Shown here piece after piece: positions 28,427-38,444 of a DNA stretch of 64,000 bases; positions within the stretch are counted from its first letter, which is position 1; every line of letters starts with the position of its first letter. Below the pieces are notes generated by a model. It made no database searches and was not told the DNA's origin. It saw only the letters and a program-made list of their open reading frames with translations. Position numbers and translations under genes: made by a program. The stretch comes from Chelativorans multitrophicus (lineage in GTDB: Bacteria; Pseudomonadota; Alphaproteobacteria; Rhizobiales; Rhizobiaceae), in NCBI RefSeq assembly GCF_011317445.1, contig NZ_JAAAPL010000003.1:186001-250000 (forward strand). Direction: 5' to 3'.

Positions 28427-29970
28427 TCGGCGGCCTCCTTCTCATCCACGCCCGCCATGAGTAGGCCGAGCTCACCTTCGGTGGCGGTCGCGTCGCGCTC
28501 GCCGACGATGCGGCCACCGCACATCACCAGTATGCGGTCCGACAGGGAGCGGATCTCGTCGAGTTCCACGGAGACAAGCAGCACGGCTTTCCCCCGGTCT
28601 CGCATCTCGATTAGCCGCTTGTGAATGAATTCGATTGCGCCGACATCGACACCGCGCGTGGGCTGGCCGACGATCAGCACCTTTGGGTCCTGCTCCATCT
28701 CGCGCGCCAGCACAATCTTCTGCTGGTTGCCACCGGAGAAATTGGCGGTCCTTAGCCGCGGATCGGGCGGGCGGATGTCGTATTTCCCGATCTTCTCGAC
28801 GGCGTCGTCGCGGATCGCGTCCATGTCGAGGAACAGGCCCTTGGCATATTTCGGCTGGCGGTGATAGCCGAGGATGGAATTCTCGCTTTCGTCGAAGGGT
28901 AGCACGAGGCCCATATGGTGCCGGTCTTCCGGCACATGGGCGAGGCCGCGGGCGCGAAGTTCGGAAGGGTCCGCCGCGCCGGTCAGGTCTATCGGCCGGC
29001 CGTCGAGCGTCACCGTGCCGGAGACGGCCTTGCGGATGCCGGTGATGGTTTCGAGGAGTTCCGACTGGCCGTTTCCCGCCACGCCGGCAATGCCGACGAT
29101 CTCGCCGGCTCGCAGGTCGAAGGAAATGTCATCGACCATCGTCACGCCGCGCGAATCTTTTACGGAAAGGTTCGTCACCGAAAGGAGCACCTCGCCGGGA
29201 GCGGACGGCCCCTTCTCCACGCGCAGCAGGACGCGGCGGCCCACCATCAGCTCCGCCAGTTCCTCGACGGTGGTCTCGCCGGTCTTTAGAGTCGCGACCA
29301 GAGCGCCCTGCCGCATGACAGAGACATTGTCCGTGACGGCCATGATCTCGCGCAGCTTGTGCGTGATGAGGACGATTGTCTTACCCTCTTCCTTGAGCTG
29401 ACGGAGGATGCGGAAGAGATGGTCGGCTTCGGCCGGCGTGAGCACGCCCGTGGGCTCGTCCAGGATGAGGATTTCGGCGCCGCGGTAGAGCGCCTTCAGG
29501 ATTTCCACGCGCTGCTGAAGCCCGACGGGCAGGTCTTCCACGACTGCGTCGGGATCGACTTCAAGCCCGTAATCGCGCTCCAGGCGCTGGAGCTCGGAGC
29601 GGGCTTTGGAGATCGAGGACCCGAGCAGGGAATGACCCTCGACCCCGAGGATGATGTTTTCAAGCACCGTGAAATTGTGCACGAGCATGAAATGCTGGTG
29701 CACCATTCCGATACCGAGCGCGATAGCATCGCTGGGAGTCTCGATCTTCGCCTTCTCGCCGCGCACGCAGACCCGCCCCCTGTCGGCCTGATAGAAGCCG
29801 TAGAGAATGGACATCAGCGTGGATTTCCCCGCGCCGTTCTCGCCGATGATGCCGTGGATCGTTCCCGCGGGGATCTTGAGGCTGATGTTCCGGTTGGCAT
29901 GGCCCGAGCCGAAACTCTTGTCGATACCGATCAGCTCGATCGCAGCATTCCCCATGGGCCGGCCTGCCAT
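28423..29970 (-). CDS. Nucleoside-type ABC transporter ATP-binding protein (double ATPase)
   Basis: Ribose/nucleoside-type ATPase of 515 residues made of two nucleotide-binding domains. The N-terminal domain has Walker A GENGAGKST, Walker B ILILDEPTGVLTP and a less canonical signature VGLQQRVEIL. The C-terminal domain has a degenerate P-loop (GVAGNGQSE) with signature SGGNQQKIVLARE and VLIVGQPTRGVD, the usual asymmetric arrangement. The start may be 29970 or the ATG at 29955. It is the first gene of the minus-strand unit ATPase-permease-permease-cdd-pnp-deoA. Confidence 0.9.
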   Translation of the reverse strand: MAGRPMGNAAIELIGIDKSFGSGHANRNISLKIPAGTIHGIIGENGAGKSTLMSILYGFYQADRGRVCVRGEKAKIETPSDAIALGIGMVHQHFMLVHNFTVLENIILGVEGHSLLGSSISKARSELQRLERDYGLEVDPDAVVEDLPVGLQQRVEILKALYRGAEILILDEPTGVLTPAEADHLFRILRQLKEEGKTIVLITHKLREIMAVTDNVSVMRQGALVATLKTGETTVEELAELMVGRRVLLRVEKGPSAPGEVLLSVTNLSVKDSRGVTMVDDISFDLRAGEIVGIAGVAGNGQSELLETITGIRKAVSGTVTLDGRPIDLTGAADPSELRARGLAHVPEDRHHMGLVLPFDESENSILGYHRQPKYAKGLFLDMDAIRDDAVEKIGKYDIRPPDPRLRTANFSGGNQQKIVLAREMEQDPKVLIVGQPTRGVDVGAIEFIHKRLIEMRDRGKAVLLVSVELDEIRSLSDRILVMCGGRIVGERDATATEGELGLLMAGVDEKEAAE

Positions 29971-30110
29971 TTTATCTTTTGGTCAACAGGTACCACGCGG
30001 TCTTGAGGCTGCCAACCGGGCACGCCGCCTGGCCAATGCCGATAGGGGCGGGAACAAGCCGGCTGGGGGCGTGGTTGGTGGAAAGAGCCCCAAGCCGATG
30101 GAGAATCCCG

Positions 30111-30590
30111 ATGGCAGAAATGGATAAGGAAGAACGTGTATGGGAGCTGATCCGAAAGATCGGCATTTGCATGCTTGGAAGCCGTGACGGCGAGGCGCTG
30201 CGCAGCCGCCCGATGGCCGCCTATTTCGATCGCGCAGCCCATATTATCTATTTCCTGACAGACGCGGACAGTCATAAAAAGGAGGAGCTGGGCCGGGATC
30301 CGCATGTGGTCCTCGCCTTCGCCGACACGAGCAGCCAGACCTATCTTTCGGTGAGCGGCATCGCCGAGGTCATGGATGATCGCGACAAGGTCCGCGAGCT
30401 ATGGTCGACACCGGCAAAGGCATGGTGGAAAAGTCCCGATGACCCGAACATCCGTATTCTCAAGGTCGTGCCTCAGGACGCGCAATATTGGGATAGTCCC
30501 GGCACCATCATCAGCTATGTGAAAATGGCCGCAGCCGCCATGTCCAGCGCCCGACCGGCAATGGGCGAAAATGCCAAAGTGAATTTCTGA
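30111..30590 (+). CDS. Pyridoxamine 5'-phosphate oxidase family (general stress protein) FMN-binding protein
   Basis: A 159-residue split-barrel flavin-binding protein of the general stress protein 26 type. The segments IGICMLGSRDGEALRSRPMA and IIYFLTDADSHKKEELGRDPHVVLAF match the FMN-binding half barrel. It is too small and lacks the C-terminal PLP-binding part needed for true PNPO activity, so a role in FMN-linked redox or stress response is more likely. ATG 30111 fits the family; the open frame upstream is non-family. It is divergent from the nucleoside ATPase gene. Confidence 0.82.
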   Translation: MAEMDKEERVWELIRKIGICMLGSRDGEALRSRPMAAYFDRAAHIIYFLTDADSHKKEELGRDPHVVLAFADTSSQTYLSVSGIAEVMDDRDKVRELWSTPAKAWWKSPDDPNIRILKVVPQDAQYWDSPGTIISYVKMAAAAMSSARPAMGENAKVNF

Positions 30591-30613
30591 GCGATTGGAT
30601 CAGCCGAGGCTGA

Positions 30614-30636
30614 GCAGGGTGCGATCAGCACCCTGC
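30614..30636 (+). terminator. Stem-loop after the PNPO-family gene
   Basis: GCAGGGTGC and GCACCCTGC form a perfect 9-bp stem with the loop GATCA, 23 bases after the stop codon. There is no T-run, so terminator strength is uncertain; it may also mark the end of the transcript by Rho. Confidence 0.5.
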
Positions 30637-30667
30637 GTTGGTCCGTTAGGAGACCATCCCCGCTTGA

Positions 30668-30699
30668 CCAAACCGGCAAAAATGGTTTTGCTGGTTTGG
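30668..30699 (+). promoter_or_regulatory. Large inverted repeat before the CGNR regulator gene
   Basis: CCAAACCGGCAAAA and TTTTGCTGGTTTGG form a 14-bp stem with one G-T pair and the loop ATGG. It ends 20 bases before the likely start of the CGNR zinc-finger gene and overlaps a TTGACC that could be a -35 box. It could be an operator for autoregulation or a leader hairpin. Confidence 0.5.
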
Positions 30700-30719
30700 C
30701 TCTGCGGACAAGATGCTCC

Positions 30720-31352
30720 ATGTCTCCTTCACCGGCGGAAACCTCAGACGGTCCCGTGCCGTTCTTCTTCGGAGGGCGGCCCGCTCTCGACTTCGTCAAC
30801 ACTGTCGACAACCGCGCCAGACCGGCGAAGCGGGATTATCTGGCCGGCTTCCCTGAAATCCTGGGCTGGTGCGGGCAGACACGGCTCTTCGCTCCTGCTG
30901 CCCTGGAGCGCCTTGCAGCGCGGGCTCTCGCCGCCCCTGAGGAGTCGGCGCAAATGCATCGCGCCGCAATCGTCTTGCGTGAGGCGCTTTACCGGATTTT
31001 CCGCAGCGCCATTGAGAAAACGCCTGTGCCGGAGGCCGATTTGTGCCTTCTCAATGATTGGCTGCGCGAGGCTCGCGGGCGGCAAATTCTGGCTGCAACA
31101 GGCGGGAACTTCCGATGGGTAGAAGACGAAACGAGGCTCGACCTCAGGTCTCCGGCTTTGGCGGTCGCGCTTTCCGCCGCAGATATGCTGACGCGGGAAG
31201 ACGTGAAGCGACTGAAGGAGTGCCCCGCGCCCTATGGCTGCGGCTGGCTTTTCTATGACGAAACGAAGAATGCTTCGCGCCGCTGGTGCAGCATGGAGCA
31301 TTGCGGCGCAGCCGCCAAGGCGCGACGCTATGCCGAGCGCCACCGCCGCTGA
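30720..31352 (+). CDS. CGNR zinc-finger (ABATE domain) regulator
   Basis: A putative stress-linked transcription regulator of 210 residues. An N-terminal ABATE domain (FFFGGRPALDFVNTVDNR near the start) is followed by a C-terminal CGNR-type zinc finger with CPAPYGCGWLFYDETKNASR and WCSMEHCG, which supplies four Cys ligands (CxxxxxC and CxxxxC). ATG 30720 is preferred over the TTG at 30696. A strong inverted repeat just upstream suggests self-control. A membrane-anchored hypothetical protein follows 11 bases after the stop. Confidence 0.85.
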   Translation: MSPSPAETSDGPVPFFFGGRPALDFVNTVDNRARPAKRDYLAGFPEILGWCGQTRLFAPAALERLAARALAAPEESAQMHRAAIVLREALYRIFRSAIEKTPVPEADLCLLNDWLREARGRQILAATGGNFRWVEDETRLDLRSPALAVALSAADMLTREDVKRLKECPAPYGCGWLFYDETKNASRRWCSMEHCGAAAKARRYAERHRR

Positions 31353-31363
31353 GGGAGGAGGGC

Positions 31364-31882
31364 ATGCGCTGGAAATGGTCGGAAAAGACGGTTCTCGGCG
31401 TGGCCCTTGCGCTTTGCGCCGCGCTTTTCTTGGCTGGATGGCTTACCCGCGAGGATCTGTCCGATCAGCCTTATCTTGATATCGTGGGCGGCGGCTTCAT
31501 GTTCAACTACCGGAACGCGGACGTCTATTACGGCTTCACGGCGCAGGTAAAACGACCGCTGGCAAGCGGATCGATCATCGAGGCGAGCTTTGAGGATCCC
31601 GAAGGCGGACCTGCGCACATTGTCTCCGAACGGGTGAGCACGATGACGGATCGCTATGCCCTGCGCTCTCCCTCGATCCGTGGCGTGGAGGCTGGCAAGC
31701 CCTATGATGTGGCCATCAAAGTCTATGACCGGGAACGCAAAAATCTGCTCTGGGAGACGGAGCGGACCTATCGGAGTCAGATCAGCGACACGATCGTTCC
31801 CGACCGGCCATTGACCGTCGGCCCCGGCTATCATCGCAATCCTGAAGAGATGAAGGCGCTGGGCGGGGCTCCCGGAGATTGA
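31364..31882 (+). CDS. Membrane-anchored protein of unknown function
   Basis: I do not recognise a named family. The 172 residues comprise a short basic N-terminus, one hydrophobic segment (about 10-28) and a mostly beta-strand periplasmic-looking domain. The segments GGGFMFNYRNADVYYGFTAQ and SGSIIEASFEDPEGGPAHIV could be an immunoglobulin-like or C2-like fold. ATG 31364 follows GGGAGGAGGG, a strong ribosome site. It is probably co-transcribed with the CGNR regulator. No cysteine or catalytic motif is visible. Confidence 0.7.
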   Translation: MRWKWSEKTVLGVALALCAALFLAGWLTREDLSDQPYLDIVGGGFMFNYRNADVYYGFTAQVKRPLASGSIIEASFEDPEGGPAHIVSERVSTMTDRYALRSPSIRGVEAGKPYDVAIKVYDRERKNLLWETERTYRSQISDTIVPDRPLTVGPGYHRNPEEMKALGGAPGD

Positions 31883-31974
31883 TATTCCTGCGGCGGATCA
31901 TCGCGTGGTGGTAATAATGGGGCCACCCGGCCGACCGGGCGCTTCGCCGGGAGATCGGGTTCGATTTCTGGCTG

Positions 31975-32184
31975 CTACCGGCCCAGTGCCTGCTTGGCGA
32001 GCGCGGTCAGCTCATTTTCGTCGGTAATCCCCGCCAGATAATAACCAAGTATTCGCGAAGCGCGTGCCTCGCGGTCATGTTCGGTTTCGCCCGGCATCGC
32101 CGTATTGTCGAAAACACGGCCGAGGAGTTTTACTTCGGAGGGATTTAGAATGCCGGCTTCTTTTGCTTTGCGACGGTAAGGCAT
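31975..32184 (-). CDS. Small conserved-looking hypothetical protein
   Basis: A 69-residue basic protein without membrane helix or signal peptide. The sequence MPYRRKAKEAGILNPSEV, followed by KLLGRVFDNT and a helical SRILGYYLAGITDENEL segment, looks coding and resembles small hypothetical proteins of Rhizobiales, but no function is known. There is no convincing ribosome site before ATG 32184, which lowers confidence. It lies at the edge between the core region and the catabolic island. Confidence 0.5.
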   Translation of the reverse strand: MPYRRKAKEAGILNPSEVKLLGRVFDNTAMPGETEHDREARASRILGYYLAGITDENELTALAKQALGR

Positions 32185-32202
32185 GAGCGAAGCTAGCGGA
32201 TC

Positions 32203-32230
32203 GACGCTTCGAGCGTCAATATTTTTTATT
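32203..32230 (+). terminator. Intrinsic terminator at core/island boundary
   Basis: GACGCT-TCG-AGCGTC forms a perfect 6-bp stem with a 3-base loop, followed by AATATTTTTTATT. This is the best classical intrinsic terminator in the window and reads on the plus strand. It ends plus-strand transcripts before the island. Confidence 0.65.
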
Positions 32231-32567
32231 CGGCGAGATTGCCGTCGCGACGATGGTCTTTCGCCGGTTCGTTTTCCCTGTGCTCAACTCTGACTTTAAT
32301 TCGTGCTTTGTTTACTCCTGGCTGACGCGGCGAACCTCTGATCAACACCCGCAATCCCGTCGATTTGATCCCGGTCAATTCGGTCTGGCTGGCCATGCCC
32401 CTTTCAACACCGAATTTCCCACCGCTGATGCAGGTCACCAGTGGCTCGACGCTGTTCAGCCTGACCTGTCAAGGTGAGCGGCAGTAGGAACCGGCTCTTG
32501 TCTGGTCCACGCTCGGCCTTGCGGTTCTGTTGCAAGCTGTGCTTCACAGGCGTTCTTTGGCTGGCCC
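32231..32567. other. 337-base intergenic stretch with no supported gene
   Basis: Only short, overlapping open frames without ribosome sites or recognisable protein sequence occur here. Local base composition is less G+C-rich and lacks the codon rhythm seen on either side. It separates the nucleoside and stress block from the island ATPase gene and is probably decayed sequence at a join. No tRNA, integrase or direct repeat was seen. Confidence 0.5.
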
Positions 32568-34397
<1,830 letters not shown>

Positions 34398-34520
34398 GTG
34401 CAGTCTATCCCTGTGCGTCCCTTCCGTCGCAGAATTCGAGATCACTGCCCCCGAGGAATGCGGAAGCCGGTGAAAAACGTCTCGCAAGCCTCTTCCATAG
34501 CCTGCCGCGACGCGCTATTG

Positions 34521-34532
34521 CGTATTGCAATG
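34521..34532 (-). promoter_or_regulatory. Island motif CAWTGCAATWCG, copy 1
   Basis: The minus strand reads CATTGCAATACG. It lies in the 251-base divergent gap between the double-ATPase gene and the IclR gene. It shares the 12-bp consensus with copies at 36768 and 40418. Confidence 0.5.
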
Positions 34533-34558
34533 AGAAACTTCATATTGGATATTAGTCC

Positions 34559-34573
34559 GATGGATTTTCCATC
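34559..34573 (+). promoter_or_regulatory. Palindrome GATGGATTTTCCATC, possible IclR operator
   Basis: Perfect 6-bp arms (GATGGA/TCCATC) around TTT. The TGGA...TCCA form resembles known IclR-family operators. It sits in the divergent gap 76 bases before the IclR start, so autoregulation is plausible. Confidence 0.5.
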
Positions 34574-34648
34574 TGTCAACTCGAAATCAGCCGGTCCTCA
34601 GCCCTGCCTTATGGCATTTCCGCACCGTCAACCCAATCGGGGGGCGTC

Positions 34649-35446
34649 TTGAGCGCTCGCGATCCATTGATGGTGAAGTCGGTCGAGAAAGCGGTGCGCA
34701 TTCTCGGCGCCTTCAGCAACGGACAACCGACAATGAGCCTGGCCGATGTGGCTGCGCTGACGGGGTTAGACAAGAGCGGATCTCAGCGCTTTACGCACAC
34801 GCTGGTGCAGCTTGGCTTGCTGCGCAAGGATCCGGACACGAAGCGGTTCGAGCTGACCGCTCGCGTGCTTGAGTTCGGCGCCAACTTCACGCGCAGCAAC
34901 GAACTCGTGCGCGCGGCGGCCCCCCACCTGCTGAACCTGTCCAAGACGACGGAAGAGGCCGTCAGCTTGACCGTCCTGGACGATACCGACATCGTGTACA
35001 TCCAGCGGCTTGTGAGCCGCAACATGCTTACAACCGACGTCATCACTGGCACGCGCCTGCCGGCTTACTGCACGGCGCCGGGGTTGGCCCTGCTTTCCGG
35101 CATGCCGCGCGCCGAAGCACTGGCGATCATCCAACGCTCCGACCGCAAGCCGATCACGCCGAAGACGAAATGGGCGATGGACGAGATCGTCGAACAGCTG
35201 GAGCTGACGGCGGAGCACGGCTATGCGCTGGTCGTCGATCAGATCTACCTCAACGACATTTCCGTCGCGGCGCCCGTATATGGTGTGAATGGCCGGTCGA
35301 TCGCGGCGGTGAGCATCGGCGTGAGCAAGCTTCGCTGTACACCTGAGGAAGCCCGCAAGCGCTTCGCGCCGCTGCTGATCACGGTTGCGGAGGCACTTTC
35401 CCACGGCCGACCGCAACCGCGAGACTTAAAAAGGCCGCAGGCATAG
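34649..35446 (+). CDS. IclR family transcriptional regulator
   Basis: A 265-residue regulator with an N-terminal winged helix-turn-helix (about 8-70; KSVEKAVRILGAFSNG, MSLADVAALTGLDKSGSQRFTHTL) and a C-terminal effector-binding IclR domain. The TTG at 34649 has a run of G residues seven bases upstream; the ATG at 34670 is an alternative. It is divergent from the transporter ATPase gene, nine bases before an NAD(P)-binding protein gene, and is the best candidate to control the repeated motif found at three island promoters. Effector unknown. Confidence 0.9.
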   Translation: MSARDPLMVKSVEKAVRILGAFSNGQPTMSLADVAALTGLDKSGSQRFTHTLVQLGLLRKDPDTKRFELTARVLEFGANFTRSNELVRAAAPHLLNLSKTTEEAVSLTVLDDTDIVYIQRLVSRNMLTTDVITGTRLPAYCTAPGLALLSGMPRAEALAIIQRSDRKPITPKTKWAMDEIVEQLELTAEHGYALVVDQIYLNDISVAAPVYGVNGRSIAAVSIGVSKLRCTPEEARKRFAPLLITVAEALSHGRPQPRDLKRPQA

Positions 35447-35454
35447 GAACATCG

Positions 35455-36540
35455 ATGACCAGCCAGGTTGACATCGCCGTCTTCGGCGCGGGCCAGTTTG
35501 CCGAGCGGATCGTCACCGATCTCGGCGCGATAGCGCCCGGTCCGATCCGCGTCCTCATCGCGGCGCGCAACAGAGAACGGCTGGACTGGCTGGTCACCGC
35601 AGCGAATGCGCGCGCCTTCATGTTCGGCCGTCCAGCCGTGTTCGAGCCGGTCGTCCTCGACGCCTCAGACAAGCCGTCGGTCACCCGGATGCTGGCCGAA
35701 CGCCGCCCGCGCCTGGTGGTGCAGACCGCATCGTCGCAGCCGTCCGCCGTGATCGGTCACGAGGATACCAGATGGAGCCGCCTCATCGCCCGCGCCGGGT
35801 TGAGCGCGACCGCAGCCACGCAGTCGCTGCTGACGCTTAACGTTGGCGAGGCCATCCGGGACGCCGGCGTCGAGAGCGCATTGATAAACTGCTGCTTTCC
35901 CGACGTGGTGAATGCGCTGCTCGAAGCGCGTGGCATTCCCGTGCTGTGCGGCACGGGTAACGTCGCCATTCTGTCCAACGCCTTCAGTGGCGCGCTTTCC
36001 GACCGCACGCTTAAGCTGCAGGTGCTTGCGCACTACCAGCAACTGGTCGCCTGGCGAATGCCCGCGGAAAGTCGCGGCGGCGTGCCGCCGCGCGTCTGGA
36101 TAAACGGCGAGGAGTTGGAGGACGTCTTCGTCCGTTTCCGTAATATCAAGCTCACGGTCGCACCCGCGATCGAGATCTCAGGCGCAAGCGGCGTCTCGCT
36201 GATGTCGGCCTTCGTGCTCGGCCTGCCCTGGACCGGGCATGTCCCCGGACCTTCCGGACGGCCGGGAGGCTACCCGGTACGGCTTGCCGGCGGGCGCTTG
36301 GAGTTGGATCTTCCCACCCAGGTATCCGAAGCGGAGGCGATCGCTTGGAATGCCCGTTTTGAGACCGAGATGGGATTGGTCGTCGACGGCAGCGGCCATG
36401 CCCGCTTTACCGGCTTACTGCGCGAGTCACTCGCGGCGGAAGGCTTTCCTTTTGCTGATGGCTTCGAGGTCGCTCAGATCGAGCAGGTCGCCGCGGAGCA
36501 GATGAAGCTGCGCGCAAGGCTGGAAGCCATCCCCGCTTGA
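35455..36540 (+). CDS. NAD(P)-binding protein of unknown function (saccharopine-dehydrogenase-like N-terminus)
   Basis: A 361-residue cytoplasmic protein. A Rossmann start (VDIAVFGAGQFAERIV) and a second strand ending in AARNRERL are followed by a VVLDASDKPSVTRML segment, as in saccharopine dehydrogenase-like proteins. The rest (GISGASGVSLMSAF-like and PGPSGRPGGYPVRLAGG segments) does not point to a defined family. It lies directly behind the IclR gene and before the ABC operon, so it probably acts on the imported substrate. A link to lysine-type chemistry is tempting given the genes at 55-59 kb but is not shown. Confidence 0.7.
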   Translation: MTSQVDIAVFGAGQFAERIVTDLGAIAPGPIRVLIAARNRERLDWLVTAANARAFMFGRPAVFEPVVLDASDKPSVTRMLAERRPRLVVQTASSQPSAVIGHEDTRWSRLIARAGLSATAATQSLLTLNVGEAIRDAGVESALINCCFPDVVNALLEARGIPVLCGTGNVAILSNAFSGALSDRTLKLQVLAHYQQLVAWRMPAESRGGVPPRVWINGEELEDVFVRFRNIKLTVAPAIEISGASGVSLMSAFVLGLPWTGHVPGPSGRPGGYPVRLAGGRLELDLPTQVSEAEAIAWNARFETEMGLVVDGSGHARFTGLLRESLAAEGFPFADGFEVAQIEQVAAEQMKLRARLEAIPA

Positions 36541-36723
36541 AGTTGCGTCGCCGCAGTGCCGGCCTGAACCCATTCAGGTTGAAGCGGTTCTGAGGACGCT
36601 GACCAACTGCGCCCATATCGCCGGCATGCCGGCGATAACGCCTCTTTGCGACCTCCACGATCCCGATGCGGGCGCATGCAGACCGTCCAGCACGAAATGT
36701 CTAGAATTCAAGGAATAAGTCCG

Positions 36724-36751
36724 TTGACACAAAAATTTCATGTAGCATAAT
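36724..36751 (+). promoter_or_regulatory. Promoter of first island ABC operon
   Basis: TTGACA (36724-36729, perfect) is followed after 16 bases by CATAAT (36746-36751, five of six). A 32-base block shared with the promoter at 40373 begins inside the -10 box. The surrounding 294-base gap has no gene. Confidence 0.65.
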
Positions 36752-36767
36752 TCGATATAGAAAATTA

Positions 36768-36779
36768 CAATGCAATTCG
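36768..36779 (+). promoter_or_regulatory. Island motif CAWTGCAATWCG, copy 2
   Basis: Reads CAATGCAATTCG, 17-28 bases downstream of the -10 box and so just past the expected transcription start. This position suits a repressor. It is the 3' end of the 32-base block (36748-36779) shared with 40398-40429 at 26 of 32 positions. Confidence 0.55.
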
Positions 36780-36834
36780 CCTGAATGAGTAGCAATATCG
36801 CGTGGGCGTCTTTGCAAAAATAAGGGGAACCAGC

Positions 36835-38436
36835 ATGACACTCTCGAGACGAGGATTTTTGTGCCGCTCCGCCGCCGCAGGCGCCCTTCTTTCCATGCCG
36901 CTCAAGGCGTTCGCCCAGTCGGGAGAAATGGGCATGCTGCGAGTGGCGGTTTACACGGACATGGTGGGTTACGACCCGATCGTGACCACGTCGAACATCG
37001 CGGCCTATCATGGTGCGCTCGTGTACGACATGCTTTTCGGCAACGATGAAAACCAGATGCCGCATCCACAAATGGTCGGCGACTACACGATATCCGAGGA
37101 CAAGCTGACCTGGACGATGACGCTGCGAGACGGTCTGACCTTCTCCGACGGCAGCCCTGTGACGACGGCCGACGTGATACCATCCATCCTGCGCTGGCAG
37201 GCGCGTGCCAGCCAGAACGGCAAGCTGCTGGCGGCGGCTACGCAGGAGCTGGTGGCCTTGGACGACCGCACCTTCCAATTCAAGCTCAAGGAGCCGTTCC
37301 CGTTGTTGGCGGCAATGCTGGGCAGCCCGGCAACGCCACTGTGCTTCATCATGCGCAAGCGCGAGGCGGAAATGGATCCGGCTCAGGCGGTCGACGTCTG
37401 CATCGGCTCCGGCCCCTATGTGCTCAACACGCAGGAAACCCGTCCAGGTATCGACTACGTTTACGATCGTAATCCGAACTATGTGCCCCGCGAGGAGCCC
37501 GCGAGCGGGCTTTCGGGCGCCAAGATTGCGAATTTCGAGCGCGTCATTCTGGTGAACATGCCGGACGCTCAAACTGCGATCGCGGCGCTGCAGGCCGGTG
37601 AGATCGACTTCTACGAAATTCCGCCGATCGATTTCCTCCCCGTTCTGGAAAGCGATTCAAATCTCAAGGTCGCCGACATCATGAAGTCCGGCACCGAGGG
37701 CTCCATCATTCTCAACTGGCTGCAGCCGCCCTTCGATAACCTGAAGGTGCGGCAGGCCATGCTGTATGCCATTGACCAGGAGGCGGTCCTGAAGGGCCTC
37801 TTCGGCGATCCGAACTGGTTTAACGCGCATCCGAGCTGGTTCACCTACGGTTCGCCGCTTTACAACGAAGCGAACTCCGAGTGGTTCAGGATAGCGCCGG
37901 ATCCGGAGAAGGCGAAGCAACTGCTGGCCGAGGGCGGCTACGACGGAACCCCGGTCGTGCTTCTCCAGGCGACCGACCGCCAGGTCAATGCCGACGCCGT
38001 GACAATCATCGCGCAGCAGATGCGGGCGGCCGGCTTCAACGTGCAGATCGACGCCATCGACTGGGCGACTCTGCTGCAGCGCAGGCCGAACAAGGGACCG
38101 GTTTCGGAGGGCGGCTGGAATGCCTTCGTCTCCACCTTCAACGGCTTTATAAGCTCGAACCCCTACACATTCGGTCACATGGCCACGATCGGGGAGAACG
38201 GGTGGTTCGGATGGCCTTCGGACGAACGCAACGAGGAACTGAAGGCCGCCTGGATGAAGGCCGAAACGCCTGAGGAGCGGGTGGCGATTGCGGCGGAAAT
38301 CCAGGAGAACGCCTGGAATATCGTGCCGCGCGTATCCTACGGGCATTGGGTGCAACCGGTCGCATATCGCAGCAACCTGGACGGCTTCGTTAGCATTCCC
38401 GGCGTACTTGCCTTCTGGAACGTCAAGCGAGTCTGA
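36835..38436 (+). CDS. ABC transporter substrate-binding protein (peptide/opine type, Tat signal)
   Basis: Periplasmic binding protein of the DppA/OppA class (SBP family 5), 533 residues. The N-terminus SRRGFLCRSAAAGALL with a cleavage region after KAFAQ is a twin-arginine signal, so the protein is probably exported folded. ATG 36835 has AAGGGGA six bases upstream. Typical motifs include LRDGLTFSDGSPVTTADV and a C-terminal region with VQPVAYRSNLDGF. It is the first gene of the operon with two permease genes; the ligand is unknown (dipeptide, opine or modified amino acid are typical). Confidence 0.9.
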   Translation: MTLSRRGFLCRSAAAGALLSMPLKAFAQSGEMGMLRVAVYTDMVGYDPIVTTSNIAAYHGALVYDMLFGNDENQMPHPQMVGDYTISEDKLTWTMTLRDGLTFSDGSPVTTADVIPSILRWQARASQNGKLLAAATQELVALDDRTFQFKLKEPFPLLAAMLGSPATPLCFIMRKREAEMDPAQAVDVCIGSGPYVLNTQETRPGIDYVYDRNPNYVPREEPASGLSGAKIANFERVILVNMPDAQTAIAALQAGEIDFYEIPPIDFLPVLESDSNLKVADIMKSGTEGSIILNWLQPPFDNLKVRQAMLYAIDQEAVLKGLFGDPNWFNAHPSWFTYGSPLYNEANSEWFRIAPDPEKAKQLLAEGGYDGTPVVLLQATDRQVNADAVTIIAQQMRAAGFNVQIDAIDWATLLQRRPNKGPVSEGGWNAFVSTFNGFISSNPYTFGHMATIGENGWFGWPSDERNEELKAAWMKAETPEERVAIAAEIQENAWNIVPRVSYGHWVQPVAYRSNLDGFVSIPGVLAFWNVKRV

Positions 38437-38444
38437 ACACGCCG

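Noticed and set aside
30699-30722. TTG at 30696 as start of the CGNR gene
   Set aside because: It lies inside the inverted repeat and has no ribosome site. ATG 30720 fits the ABATE domain start.
32226-32438. 70-codon minus-strand frame in the boundary gap
   Set aside because: It has no ribosome site, no family resemblance and irregular codon use. It was treated as non-coding.
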